Below are positions 1-8,271 of a DNA stretch of 54,298 nt, one piece after another. The number at the start of each line of letters is the position of its first letter. Position 1 is the stretch's first letter. The notes beneath the pieces are model-generated. The model made no database searches, was not told where the DNA came from, and saw only the letters and a list, made by a program, of their open reading frames with translations. The translations under genes were made by a program, and so were the position numbers. Location: positions 1-54,298 of the forward strand of contig JBEVVH010000005.1 in NCBI GenBank assembly GCA_040507245.1, written 5' to 3'. This stretch comes from Thiodiazotropha sp040507245. Its GTDB lineage: Bacteria; Pseudomonadota; Gammaproteobacteria; Chromatiales; Chromatiaceae.

Positions 1-86
1 GGGGCACTAATAGGCTGTCAAAGATCGAATCGATTTTGGTGGACTTGGATGTCCCAAAATCTTTCATGAGATCGAAGACTCGCTTG
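1..86. repeat. Left copy of 86-bp terminal inverted repeat
   Basis: These 86 bases recur as an exact reverse complement at 54211-54296; identity ends abruptly at base 87. Within the repeat, 32-61 can fold into a hairpin (GATTTTGG..GAC pairing with GTCCCAAAATC around TTGGAT, with a two-base bulge). The frame of the downstream Ig/FN3 protein meets a TGA at 67-69, so the repeat is not its natural upstream coding sequence. It may be a dispersed repeat at which assembly stopped on both sides, or a chimeric junction. Confidence 0.9.
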
Positions 87-759
87 CACCGGCCTGGATC
101 TGAGTAACCGCCACTGTTTCAAAATCGAGTCGCGCTACGTTGAAGCGGCCGAGTTTTACGTCTCCAATGAGATGTGCACCGATGCCCAGGCTGCTGCAAA
201 TGAGGCGCCGACCATCAGTGGCTCCCCTCAGACCAGCATCGATGCGGGTACGGCCTACAGCTTCGTTCCCACCGCCAATGATGCAGATGGGGACGACTTG
301 AGTTTCAGTGTGACCAATCTGCCTTTCTGGGCAAGTTTCAACACGAATACCGGCGCCTTGACGGGTACCCCTGCGGTCCAGGATGTGGGTGACTACAACA
401 ATATCCGCATCACTGTCAGCGATGGTACCGATGATGTGACCCTGGCGGCTTTCTCGATCAGAGTGAATACCGTGGAGGTTGCCGCCGCCACAACCGGTTC
501 GATGTCGCTGAGATGGACTGCTCCGTCGACCCGCATCGACGGCACTCCGCTCAACCTTGCGGACATCGATGGTTACACCATCTATGTGGGTACAAGCCAA
601 AGCAATCTTCAGATGTATGTGGATGTGAATCGCGGCGACATCAGCAGCTATACGATTGATGATATCGAGCTGGGTAATTACTACGTTGCCATTTCTGCCT
701 ATGACGTGAGCGGACGCGCTAGCGGCTTGTCCAACATCGTCGCGAAAAGTGTCAACTGA
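70..759 (+). CDS. Ig-like/fibronectin type III surface protein, 5'-truncated
   Basis: This is the C-terminal part of a secreted or surface protein. The frame is open from 70 and has no convincing start; an ATG at 172 falls inside domain sequence, so the gene is truncated by the left terminal repeat. The first part (TGLDLSN...SNEMCT) reads as the end of a fibronectin type III domain. It is followed by a cadherin-like/putative-Ig domain (EAPTISGSP, ANDADGDDLSFSVTNLP, GALTGTP, ITVSDG). A second FN3 domain comes next (GSMSLRWTAPS, GYTIYVG, NYYVAISAYDVSGRASGLSN), ending just before the stop. Such domain chains mediate binding or act as spacers in large extracellular proteins. Real function is unknown. 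It is followed by an intrinsic terminator at 829-872. Confidence 0.8.
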   Translation, partial: DRRLACTGLDLSNRHCFKIESRYVEAAEFYVSNEMCTDAQAAANEAPTISGSPQTSIDAGTAYSFVPTANDADGDDLSFSVTNLPFWASFNTNTGALTGTPAVQDVGDYNNIRITVSDGTDDVTLAAFSIRVNTVEVAAATTGSMSLRWTAPSTRIDGTPLNLADIDGYTIYVGTSQSNLQMYVDVNRGDISSYTIDDIELGNYYVAISAYDVSGRASGLSNIVAKSVN

Positions 760-828
760 ACGGAGAGTTTGAATAAGCTAACCATACCGGTTTCAGGGCT
801 TGGGCTTAAACTGCAACTGACCGATCAA

Positions 829-872
829 TCCTGAGGTTTTGGGAATCTATCACCCGACCTCGGGATTTTTTT
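829..872 (+). terminator. Intrinsic terminator after the FN3 gene
   Basis: CCTGAGGT pairs with ACCTCGGG (one G-T wobble) across a short loop and is followed by a run of seven T. It lies 70 bases after the FN3 stop codon and before the ATPase gene, so it separates the two transcription units. Confidence 0.7.
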
Positions 873-962
873 ATGCTCATGCCCATTTCATCGGTCAACA
901 CAATGCCTTAGACTCAAGCTCAATACATGCTGAGTGATGGACCATACGAGGGATTCCAGCAA

Positions 963-1937
963 ATGTATGAGTCTTACTATGGATTTAGGGATACACCCTT
1001 CCGCTTAAGCGCAGACGAAAAATTTCGCTACGCTCACAAGAATTATCTGAGGGCCTCTGCCTACCTGGCCTATGCGCTGCAACAGGGCGAGGGTTTTGTC
1101 ATGATCACGGGCCAGCCCGGGTCCGGCAAGACCACCCTGGTGAGAGATGTCATATCAGAGATTGATGCCGAAAAATTTCAGGCCCTCAATCTGGTCACCA
1201 GTCAGTTGCATGCAGAAGAGTTATTGCGCAAGGTCGCTTTGGAGTACGGTCTTCCTGCTGAGACATACAACAAGGCTACGCTGCTGACCAGTATCCACAA
1301 ACATCTTTCCAATCTGCATGAACAGGGTAAGCGGTCCATTCTTTTTCTCAATGAAGCGCAAAACCTGTCTTTGAATGGTCTTGAAGAGTTGAGACTGCTT
1401 TCGAATCTTCAGCAGGGCAGCCATTCCTTGCTGCAGATCGTATTGATCGGACACGATGAGTTGCGGGAACTGTTGCTCGGTCCGGGTATGGAACACATTC
1501 AGCAGCGGTTGATTGCAATCTGTCAAATTCAACCCATGACTGAGGAGCAAACCCGGGAGTACGTTATTCATCGACTGGGAATAGTGGGATGGCGGGACAA
1601 TCCTCAAATACAGGATGACGTCTATCACCTGATTCACCAGGCATCTCAAGGTGTGGCGAGAAATATCAATCACCTGATGAGTCGTTTGCTGCTGTTCGGC
1701 TCATTGGAGGAGAAGCAGGAGCTGACCGATGAAGACGCGCTTACCATCATTGAGGAACTGGTGGATGAGCAGAGGATCAGTCTGGCCGGGCAAGTGACAG
1801 TTCAACAGTTCGCCGCCCAGTACCGGTCCCTAAAGCAGCATCAGGGTATGCAGCAGGCGGTTGGCGATCACCCTATAAGTGAGCCGCATCGCCAGCCCAC
1901 TCAAAACGTCGCTTCGCAACCTGACCCCGCACTTTGA
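963..1937 (+). CDS. ExeA/GspA-family AAA ATPase, PEP-CTERM-locus type
   Basis: A 324-residue AAA+ ATPase of the ExeA/GspA group, close in style to the secretion ATPase found in exosortase/PEP-CTERM polysaccharide loci. It starts with the family-typical MYESYYGF, preceded by GAGGGA at suitable spacing. An in-frame ATG at 927 has no ribosome site. The Walker A motif GQPGSGKTT is at residues 50-58. The Walker B strand SILFLNEAQ is at 125-133, where the usual Asp is Asn130 while the catalytic-type Glu131 is kept. No C-terminal peptidoglycan-binding domain is seen, unlike ExeA. Its 3' end overlaps the next gene by 59 bases, which suggests coupled expression. ExeA-type ATPases pair with a membrane partner to act on the cell wall; the OmpA-domain protein downstream would fit that role. 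Confidence 0.85.
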   Translation: MYESYYGFRDTPFRLSADEKFRYAHKNYLRASAYLAYALQQGEGFVMITGQPGSGKTTLVRDVISEIDAEKFQALNLVTSQLHAEELLRKVALEYGLPAETYNKATLLTSIHKHLSNLHEQGKRSILFLNEAQNLSLNGLEELRLLSNLQQGSHSLLQIVLIGHDELRELLLGPGMEHIQQRLIAICQIQPMTEEQTREYVIHRLGIVGWRDNPQIQDDVYHLIHQASQGVARNINHLMSRLLLFGSLEEKQELTDEDALTIIEELVDEQRISLAGQVTVQQFAAQYRSLKQHQGMQQAVGDHPISEPHRQPTQNVASQPDPAL

Positions 1938-3315
1938 GCGCACGCAGAACATTACGGAAAATTTTCTCTCGGCGATCGATGAGGTGCCGTTGGAATCGCT
2001 GGATGATTTTGATTCCCTGGATTCCGATTGGCTGATCTGGAAGGATGAATCGCATCTTCACACCGAGCGACAATCCACATTGCCTCAGGTAAGCAACGAT
2101 TCAAAGCCCCGATCTGCACCGGAATCGGATCCTGATCAGCAACAGAAGCGTGCGCCAGGCGAAGCCAAATCATCAGCATCTCTGCCCAGTGCCGAAGATA
2201 TCTGGAAAGGTTCTCTGGATTCGATGGATTTGGGTAGTGTGTTCTCGGAGGCTGGTAACGATGGTCGTCGTAACCACCCGAAGTCTCCCCGGCAGGCGAA
2301 TAAGAAAGCTACAAAACCCGTCACTGTAAAGAAGTCCTCGCCAGATAAGAAGGAGCCCAGGCTTTCTTCATCGGCGGATCCCGAGCATCGTTGGGGTGGC
2401 GTCTGGTTCATGTCCAGTGAAACCAGTTCGAATGTTTCCAATTTGTCAACGAGCAGTATCGGCAATTCGGAAAAGGGTGGCTTACCATCAGTATCCCTGT
2501 TCAACAGCACACATGGTATCTCGGTTGATGAGAATCTGAGCATGCCATCCCTGTGGGTGGATGGATGTCCTGAAATCAACGCCGGTCAGGAGCAGGTTCA
2601 TCATGCCTACCCGGGGGAATCCGGGTTGGCTAAGAAGGTCAAACGTTCACTGTTACATGTTGCCGCCTGGGTCGCGGTGGGCGGTTTGATCATGCTTATG
2701 GTGCGGCTGTTTCCGGATGCCTTCGGTCGTTTGTGGCACGAGGTCGAAGTAAAGTTTCTGAATGAGCGCACTGCGATTCAGGAGTCCTCTGGTCCCTTCC
2801 GTGCAGGGCAGTTGACTGCGGCACAGGCCACCCAGGGATCGGCATTGGTTGAACCCGTGCCAGACATTCCCAAGCCTGATATGGCGTCGGCGGTTGAAGC
2901 CAGCCGCCAGGTTCCGGAAATCGAAACAAATCTGGAACTGGGGGATCCTGATGTCAATTCTTATGAAAACATCGCGCTGGCGACTCGTTATTTCGTCTAT
3001 TTCGACTTCAATAAATTCACCATACCCACCCAATACATCCCTTTGTTGAAGTCGGTTCAATACAAGATGCTGCTGGATGAAAACACGTTTCTGAAGATCA
3101 CCGGCTATGCGGACCCCCAGGGAAACAAGAGTTATAACGATCGTCTTTCACTCAAGCGCGCCGAAGAGGTCAAACAGTTCTTCCTGCAACGCGGTGTGGA
3201 CGATGCGCGGTTGCGTGTTACGGCAGTGGGTGCCGTCAGTCCGGAATCCGGGCAGAACACCTTGGATGAACGTCGTGGTATCCGTCGAGTCGAGGTCATA
3301 CTTTTTCCCAATTAG
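1879..3315 (+). CDS. Single-span membrane protein with periplasmic OmpA domain
   Basis: A 478-residue protein from a GTG start overlapping the ATPase gene. Residues 1-255 are hydrophilic, Ser/Asp/Lys-rich and probably disordered and cytoplasmic. A single membrane span lies at about 258-278 (LLHVAAWVAVGG...). Residues 370-478 form an OmpA/MotB-type peptidoglycan-binding domain (YFVYFDFNKF, ITGYADPQGN, YNDRLSLKRAEEVKQFF, RRGIRRVEVIL). The topology, with a cytoplasmic tail and a periplasmic wall-binding domain, is analogous to the GspB/ExeB partner of ExeA. A joint role with the upstream ATPase in anchoring or remodelling the wall is inferred from overlap and domain logic. No known symbol is assigned. 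Confidence 0.8.
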   Translation: MSRIASPLKTSLRNLTPHFERTQNITENFLSAIDEVPLESLDDFDSLDSDWLIWKDESHLHTERQSTLPQVSNDSKPRSAPESDPDQQQKRAPGEAKSSASLPSAEDIWKGSLDSMDLGSVFSEAGNDGRRNHPKSPRQANKKATKPVTVKKSSPDKKEPRLSSSADPEHRWGGVWFMSSETSSNVSNLSTSSIGNSEKGGLPSVSLFNSTHGISVDENLSMPSLWVDGCPEINAGQEQVHHAYPGESGLAKKVKRSLLHVAAWVAVGGLIMLMVRLFPDAFGRLWHEVEVKFLNERTAIQESSGPFRAGQLTAAQATQGSALVEPVPDIPKPDMASAVEASRQVPEIETNLELGDPDVNSYENIALATRYFVYFDFNKFTIPTQYIPLLKSVQYKMLLDENTFLKITGYADPQGNKSYNDRLSLKRAEEVKQFFLQRGVDDARLRVTAVGAVSPESGQNTLDERRGIRRVEVILFPN

Positions 3316-3520
3316 AGCTATACATTGTTTATTTACGATTGCATCTGAACATAGTTCAATATCCCGAAGTTCTGTCCGCATTTACGAAACCTGCGAACCA
3401 GTTCCACATAAGGGGTATTCAGAATTGCGACTTTAGGAACCTAATGGTAATTTCACGTTGCCGTAAGCCGTTTTGGCTGAAGGTAACTAGACTAATTAGA
3501 AACATTTTAAGGATGAAATT

Positions 3521-3994
3521 ATGAAGAAGTTACTCTTACGCACACTCACACTGGGAACACTTCTGGCTTTCCTGTCCCTGGGTGCTCAGGCCGCGTCCTA
3601 CGACGCCGGTTCTTTCTCAGGGGTTGGTGATACCTACGCCACTCCCCAGCCTACCGGAAATTTTCTCGATGCTTATCATTTCAGCGTAGATGCAGGCAGC
3701 CTGGACATCATGTTTCAGGGCACCCATCAAGGTATGTTCGGCGATGACCTGCTGTTGACCAACATTAACACGGATGAGCAATTCCATCTGGGTACCACCT
3801 TCTCTCAGGCCTTCAGTCTGACCGCAGGTGATTACATCTTCACCATCTCCGGTTTTGCCCTCAACGCAATCGATCCGAAAATCAGTTCCGACTATGATCT
3901 GACCATGAGCGCCGTGCCCCTGCCTGCCGCCGCCTGGTTGTTCGGTTCCGCTCTGCTGGGTTTCGTCTCTTACAGCAGACGTCGTAAGGTCTGA
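3521..3994 (+). CDS. VPLPA-CTERM (PEP-CTERM variant) exported protein
   Basis: A 157-residue secreted protein. It has an N-terminal signal peptide (MKKLLLRTLTLGTLLAFLSL...AQA). The C-terminal tripartite sorting signal is VPLPAAAWLFGSALLG, a hydrophobic helix, then SRRRKV. This is the VPLPA form of PEP-CTERM recognised by exosortase, which would cut near the motif during export. The start is supported by AAGGA upstream of ATG 3521. The mature part is about 110 residues, Gly/Asp/Phe-rich, and not recognisable. It forms a single-gene unit closed by the terminator at 4032-4066. No exosortase gene lies in the window, so the processing enzyme must be elsewhere. Confidence 0.85.
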   Translation: MKKLLLRTLTLGTLLAFLSLGAQAASYDAGSFSGVGDTYATPQPTGNFLDAYHFSVDAGSLDIMFQGTHQGMFGDDLLLTNINTDEQFHLGTTFSQAFSLTAGDYIFTISGFALNAIDPKISSDYDLTMSAVPLPAAAWLFGSALLGFVSYSRRRKV

Positions 3995-4031
3995 AGATCG
4001 CTCTGATCTAACACTGACCTAAGACTGATAA

Positions 4032-4066
4032 AGCGGCCGCCAAGTGCACTTGGCGGCCGCTTTTTT
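4032..4066 (+). terminator. Intrinsic terminator of the VPLPA-CTERM gene
   Basis: A perfect palindrome, AGCGGCCGCCAAG / CTTGGCGGCCGCT around TGCA, is followed by a T-run to 4066. The stem is GC-rich and long, so it may terminate efficiently. It marks the end of the plus-strand unit before the convergent minus-strand ABC permease gene. Confidence 0.9.
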
Positions 4067-4237
4067 ATGGACATTAAATGCGTTGCGGGACAGGCTGGGA
4101 TTGTGTCGGGCGTGAAGTGCCTGATTGAGCGCCTGTGTGCTCAGGCCAGAAGTTGGCCATTACACTTGTGGTCGGCTGGATCCGTGAGCAATCCACTGTG
4201 CACTTCGCCAGCAAGCGGATATCCAGTGAACAGCCGG

Positions 4238-5449
4238 TTATATCTCCCGAAGTCCCTCTGACGGCTCAATCCGGGCCGCCCGCATGCCCGCCAAAGCAGC
4301 CGCGAGAATGGCGAAGCCCAGGGTCAGTCCGAGTGCAACGGCATAGTGCTGAGGGAGCAGGCGGCAGAGTTGTTCGCCGGCTTGCATCTGTGCGGCGAAC
4401 AGATGGTTGATTGAGTAACTCACTCCCAGATAGATCAGTGATGCGGTAAGCCAGCCCAGGATCGCGGTGAAGGATGATTGAATAACCGGGAACCAGATGA
4501 TCTCTGCGGTGCGGAAACCCACCAGTCTGAGTACGCTCAGTTCCTTGCGTTTACGGTCCACGTTGGCCCACAGGCTGGCGCCCAGGGAAAATGAAAAACC
4601 CACCAGACCGATGATTGCAATCAACCAGAACACCAGGCTCAGGTTGCGGTCCATGTTGCGCACAATTTCTATGTCGGCCGCCCGGGTAGTGACCTCGATG
4701 CCCAGTTTGTTGAGCGCAGCCGTCATGCGGCTGACGTTGTAGATCGAATCGGTGTAGAGGCGGAAACTGGGGTAGTAACGATCCTGTGCAGGTAAGGTGG
4801 AACCTGACCAGCCGTATTCGGCAACCGCATGGCCGTCGCGAAACGCTTCTGCGTGTTCCAGCAGAGGCAGACTGGTAAATGCGCCATCCCGGGCGAAACT
4901 CGCTGTACCCGCAATATCCACCACCTTGAGTTTGAGATGCACCCGCTCACTACGTCCGAGATAACGTCGGGCCAGACTGCCATCGACGCTATCGCCCACC
5001 TTGAGATTGAGTTTGTCCGCCGCGCTGCGTGAGAGCACGATTTCATCCGTATTGTCGGGTGTCCGGCGGCCGCTCAACAGCGGGTCGCCCGTTCCGCTGG
5101 GAATCATCTCGACGGAGATGATTCGTTTTGAGGTGTCGCTGTCCAGGTCGATGGTGGCGGCAATGGAACGGGTGCGCGGCATGATGAAAGACACCTCGGG
5201 GCGTGTGCGCAGTTGTTCAATCCAGGCGGCATCGTAGCGGCCACTGCCGATTGGATGGATTTCACGGTTCCGCGGGTCTTCGATGAGGTTGTCGAGCATA
5301 CTGCCGATGATGCCGAACTTGAGTGCGAACAGGATCAGCATGGGGCCCAGGACGGCCGCCAGGGCGAGTATGAAGAAGCCGGACATCTGCCACTCATTGC
5401 GGTAGTCCCGACCGGCCAGCCAGATGATGTCCTTGAGCCGGTGTTTCAT
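4238..5449 (-). CDS. FtsX/MacB-like ABC transporter permease (TagS-like)
   Basis: A 403-residue permease of the FtsX/MacB topology. One membrane span lies at about 24-46. A large extracytoplasmic domain follows (residues 50-260, with the IVLSRSAADKLNLKVGD motif typical of MacB-PCD domains). Three C-terminal spans lie at about 271-296, 320-346 and 366-390. The start codon overlaps the stop of the ATPase gene by one base (TGATG), so both are translated together. MacB/LolE-type permeases usually act on envelope substrates by mechanotransmission rather than carrying solutes through the membrane. In context with the VWA protein it resembles TagS of the T6SS threonine-phosphorylation pathway. That equivalence is inference. 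Confidence 0.8.
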   Translation of the reverse strand: MKHRLKDIIWLAGRDYRNEWQMSGFFILALAAVLGPMLILFALKFGIIGSMLDNLIEDPRNREIHPIGSGRYDAAWIEQLRTRPEVSFIMPRTRSIAATIDLDSDTSKRIISVEMIPSGTGDPLLSGRRTPDNTDEIVLSRSAADKLNLKVGDSVDGSLARRYLGRSERVHLKLKVVDIAGTASFARDGAFTSLPLLEHAEAFRDGHAVAEYGWSGSTLPAQDRYYPSFRLYTDSIYNVSRMTAALNKLGIEVTTRAADIEIVRNMDRNLSLVFWLIAIIGLVGFSFSLGASLWANVDRKRKELSVLRLVGFRTAEIIWFPVIQSSFTAILGWLTASLIYLGVSYSINHLFAAQMQAGEQLCRLLPQHYAVALGLTLGFAILAAALAGMRAARIEPSEGLREI

Positions 5450-6234
5450 CAGCCGGTTACCACGGTCTCGGTCAGGGAGCCGTCGTTGGCCCGTTCGGTA
5501 TGGTGCTCCAGATGGCGCAGACCCAGACGGTTGATGTGACGCCAGGCGTGACTCGCAAGAATCACCGTGATGTGCAGTTCATCCACGAGCTCTATGAACA
5601 GGGACATGATGCGTTCCGCCGCGATCGGGTCCAGGGATGCTGTGGGTTCGTCGGCAATCACGATTGAGGGGCGGTGCGCGAGTGCGCGACCAATGGCAAC
5701 CCGTTGTCGTTCACCCACCGAAAGTTTATGCGGCAGCTTGTCCAGATGCTGTTTGATACCCAGGTCTGCGGCCAGTTCCTGAACCAGACCGTCGTCCGGC
5801 ATATCCAGTAGTCGGCGTGACAGGCTGATGTTTTCGCGCACGCTGAGGTAGGGTAGCAGGCCACCGGTTTGCATTACGTAGCCGATGCGCAGACGGCGCA
5901 GGTCCCCAAGTTGATTGAGCTGCTTTCTGTTCCACAGATTGGAGATATCCACCGGCTCGGCGCCACGCTCCGGGCGGAAACGAAATGAGCCGGTCTCACT
6001 GGGTTTGAGAATCATGGAAAGCATGTCCAGCAGGGTGCTTTTGCCGCAGCCGCTCTCCCCGATGAGGGCGATCTTCTCACCCAGGGCGATCTGCAGACTG
6101 GGTACCCGCAAGCGAAAGGCGGTGCCTTCGGCCTGACGGGTTTTCACCACATCGCGCAGATGGTAGATCAACACCCGATCGCCGGTCAGGTGCGAAGCGG
6201 ACGCACCGCTGCTTTGGGGGGTTACTGCGCTCAT
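5449..6234 (-). CDS. ABC transporter ATP-binding protein (TagT-like)
   Basis: A 261-residue nucleotide-binding subunit for the FtsX-like permease downstream. Walker A GESGCGKST is at 59-67, the Q-loop glutamine at 122 (YVMQTGG), signature LSVGE at 171-175, Walker B IVIADEP at 191-197 and the switch His at 229. The frame is open further upstream, but ATG 6234 (MSAVTPQSS) is chosen because it lies 13 bases after the VWA gene's stop; longer versions would overlap that gene and look non-coding. Genes are packed VWA-ATPase-permease. The predicted partner is the permease at 4238-5449. LolD/MacB-type ATPases are the nearest general family; TagT identity is suggested only by neighbours. Confidence 0.85.
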   Translation of the reverse strand: MSAVTPQSSGASASHLTGDRVLIYHLRDVVKTRQAEGTAFRLRVPSLQIALGEKIALIGESGCGKSTLLDMLSMILKPSETGSFRFRPERGAEPVDISNLWNRKQLNQLGDLRRLRIGYVMQTGGLLPYLSVRENISLSRRLLDMPDDGLVQELAADLGIKQHLDKLPHKLSVGERQRVAIGRALAHRPSIVIADEPTASLDPIAAERIMSLFIELVDELHITVILASHAWRHINRLGLRHLEHHTERANDGSLTETVVTG

Positions 6235-6247
6235 GCTATGGGTGCTG

Positions 6248-8263
6248 TCAGGGCAGCATTTCCAGGCTGATGGGGAATACGGAGTCACCGGTGACCGGAC
6301 CGCCGTCCAGGGATACCCAGAGATCGGTGTGATCGTGCAGCACCTGGTAGTAGTTGATCTTCTCTTCCAGGCGGTTGATGAAAGCAATCTGATCCTTGGC
6401 CGGCCAATCCTGCCAGTTTTCCAGGGACAGGTTCATCACCTCTCCGGTGTAGGGCAGGTCCTCGATGTACTCGCGCATGAATCCCATGTCCGCCAGGTTG
6501 CCTTCCCGGGCACCGGTGACCCGGGTGGTGGTGCCCAGCTGTTCCGGGTCACGGGCGATGGTGGCCGCCAGGCTCTTCAGGTCGTTGAGGAAGGTGCGGG
6601 GTGAAAGTAGTCCCTCTTCCGCGGTTTGCAGTACCTGGCGCATGATCGCGTGCAGATCGCTCAACTGATCCCGGGTCAACAGCACACGAACATCCAGGGT
6701 CTGACGTTGCGGATTGGTAAGGTCCCGATCCACCAGCCAGGCGCTGAAGATACTCGGGATATGCTGTTTGTCGTCCTTTTGCAGATAGCGCATTCTCAAG
6801 GCATAGCCCAGCTTGGCGACTTTGGCCTGAAACTGGGCCAGGGGATCATTCTCCGTCGCCTCGGACGCCACCTCTTCGCGGGCCTGGCGGGCTTCCGCCA
6901 GGTTTTTCCCGGCTGAGGCCATGGCCGCCAGTTTCACCTGCTCGGTGATCTGTTGGGCCAGGGAATCGAGCACCCGGCCGAACCGCTCCACATTACCGGT
7001 TTCCACGCCAAAATAGAAACTGCCGATGCCGGGGTAGTAGGAGAGGTCCCGGTAGACCTCTTCCGCTTTCTGATGGTCGGCCATCACGCTAGGGGTCAGC
7101 AGATGCAGGACCGACAGAGCGATACCCTTGTTCTGCGCAAGTCTTCTGAGGGCGGCGCTGGACATGCCGGTTCCTGATAGGGGGTCACCCGGGTCGCGAG
7201 GCCCGGCATCGGTGATCAGCACCACATAGCGGGCGTCCTGTCCTTGCCAATCGATTCCGGCGATCGCTTCGTTGACACCGGCAAAGCTGTCTTCAGAGAA
7301 GTCCCGGCTGGAGACCGTGGCGGCCTTTAGGGAGGAAACCTGGGAGAAAAAGCCCTCCGCGTCCTGCCCCTGATCCAGGTCGACGAAGGTTTTTGTCAGG
7401 TATTCCAGCCCGGGTGCGGCCTGCGGATTATCGCGGAACGCGATCAGACCGAAACTCACGTCGCCGGTCAGATCCTCCTGGGTGATGGTGTCATAGATCT
7501 TGCGCACCGCTTCCCGGGTGCGGTCGATGTAGGGGTCCATGGAGAGGGTGGAGTCAATGACGAACACCACCGCGGAACGGAACCGGGATGTCTTGGTATC
7601 GGTTTTGACCGGGGCCTTGGGGGGGGTGTTTTCAACCGGTTGCAGGGGCACGCTCGAGACCTCCAGCATCCTTGCCTGCTCGCTGCCGATAAAAACATCC
7701 TCGTGATCCCGGATGGGTACCAGATAGAAATCCTTGAGAATGTCGATATGGGTTCTGGGCTGGATGGCGACCACCGGAGAGTCCTTGTCCAGGTGTCCCG
7801 ATGCGGCGGCGTCGTAGAGGCTGCGGTAGGCTGCGGGATCATTCTCCTCGATGACCTTTTTCAGGGATTGCTTGTCGTTGAACAGCAGCACTCGATCGCT
7901 GCCCATGGGGTCGCGAAAGGCCACCGTGAGGCCCTGATTCCAGGGCAGTGTGTCCACCTCGGGAACCCAACCGGCAATATCCCCGTAACGGTTGAGACCG
8001 ACTTTCAGCCACACTGCTCCATCGCGAGGTTGACGCTCGTAGACGTAGTAGACGCTGAAGGGGGTGGCGGAGCTTCCCTCGCCCTGCTGAATCTGCTCAA
8101 ACAGATATGCCCCGGGTTTGCTGAGTACCCGCTGGTACAGGGCCCGCTTGCCTTCCATGAGGAGCGGACGGTCTGTCGCGGCCATCAGGGGGCCGGCCAG
8201 AAGCACTCCCAGGATAAGGATGAGAGCCGATCTCGACAAAATCATCGGTAAACTCCTGTTCAT
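6248..8263 (-). CDS. Exported von Willebrand factor A protein, PpkA-VWA-like
   Basis: A 671-residue protein with a signal peptide (hydrophobic stretch at about 10-28 ending AMA-like before ATDRP). An N-terminal SH3-like region lies near 45-105. A von Willebrand A domain spans about 230-450, with the metal-site motif D237-S-T-L-S241 in FVIDSTLSMDPYIDRTREA and a later ITDAGPRDP loop. The sequence around the metal site closely recalls the periplasmic VWA part of the T6SS kinase PpkA, but no kinase domain is present in it or nearby. The C-terminal 220 residues are helical and unassigned. It lies 8 bases after the Sel1-like gene and 13 before the ABC ATPase, forming a four-gene unit. A periplasmic sensing or scaffolding role is inferred. 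Confidence 0.8.
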   Translation of the reverse strand: MNRSLPMILSRSALILILGVLLAGPLMAATDRPLLMEGKRALYQRVLSKPGAYLFEQIQQGEGSSATPFSVYYVYERQPRDGAVWLKVGLNRYGDIAGWVPEVDTLPWNQGLTVAFRDPMGSDRVLLFNDKQSLKKVIEENDPAAYRSLYDAAASGHLDKDSPVVAIQPRTHIDILKDFYLVPIRDHEDVFIGSEQARMLEVSSVPLQPVENTPPKAPVKTDTKTSRFRSAVVFVIDSTLSMDPYIDRTREAVRKIYDTITQEDLTGDVSFGLIAFRDNPQAAPGLEYLTKTFVDLDQGQDAEGFFSQVSSLKAATVSSRDFSEDSFAGVNEAIAGIDWQGQDARYVVLITDAGPRDPGDPLSGTGMSSAALRRLAQNKGIALSVLHLLTPSVMADHQKAEEVYRDLSYYPGIGSFYFGVETGNVERFGRVLDSLAQQITEQVKLAAMASAGKNLAEARQAREEVASEATENDPLAQFQAKVAKLGYALRMRYLQKDDKQHIPSIFSAWLVDRDLTNPQRQTLDVRVLLTRDQLSDLHAIMRQVLQTAEEGLLSPRTFLNDLKSLAATIARDPEQLGTTTRVTGAREGNLADMGFMREYIEDLPYTGEVMNLSLENWQDWPAKDQIAFINRLEEKINYYQVLHDHTDLWVSLDGGPVTGDSVFPISLEMLP

Positions 8264-8271
8264 GTTTCGGA

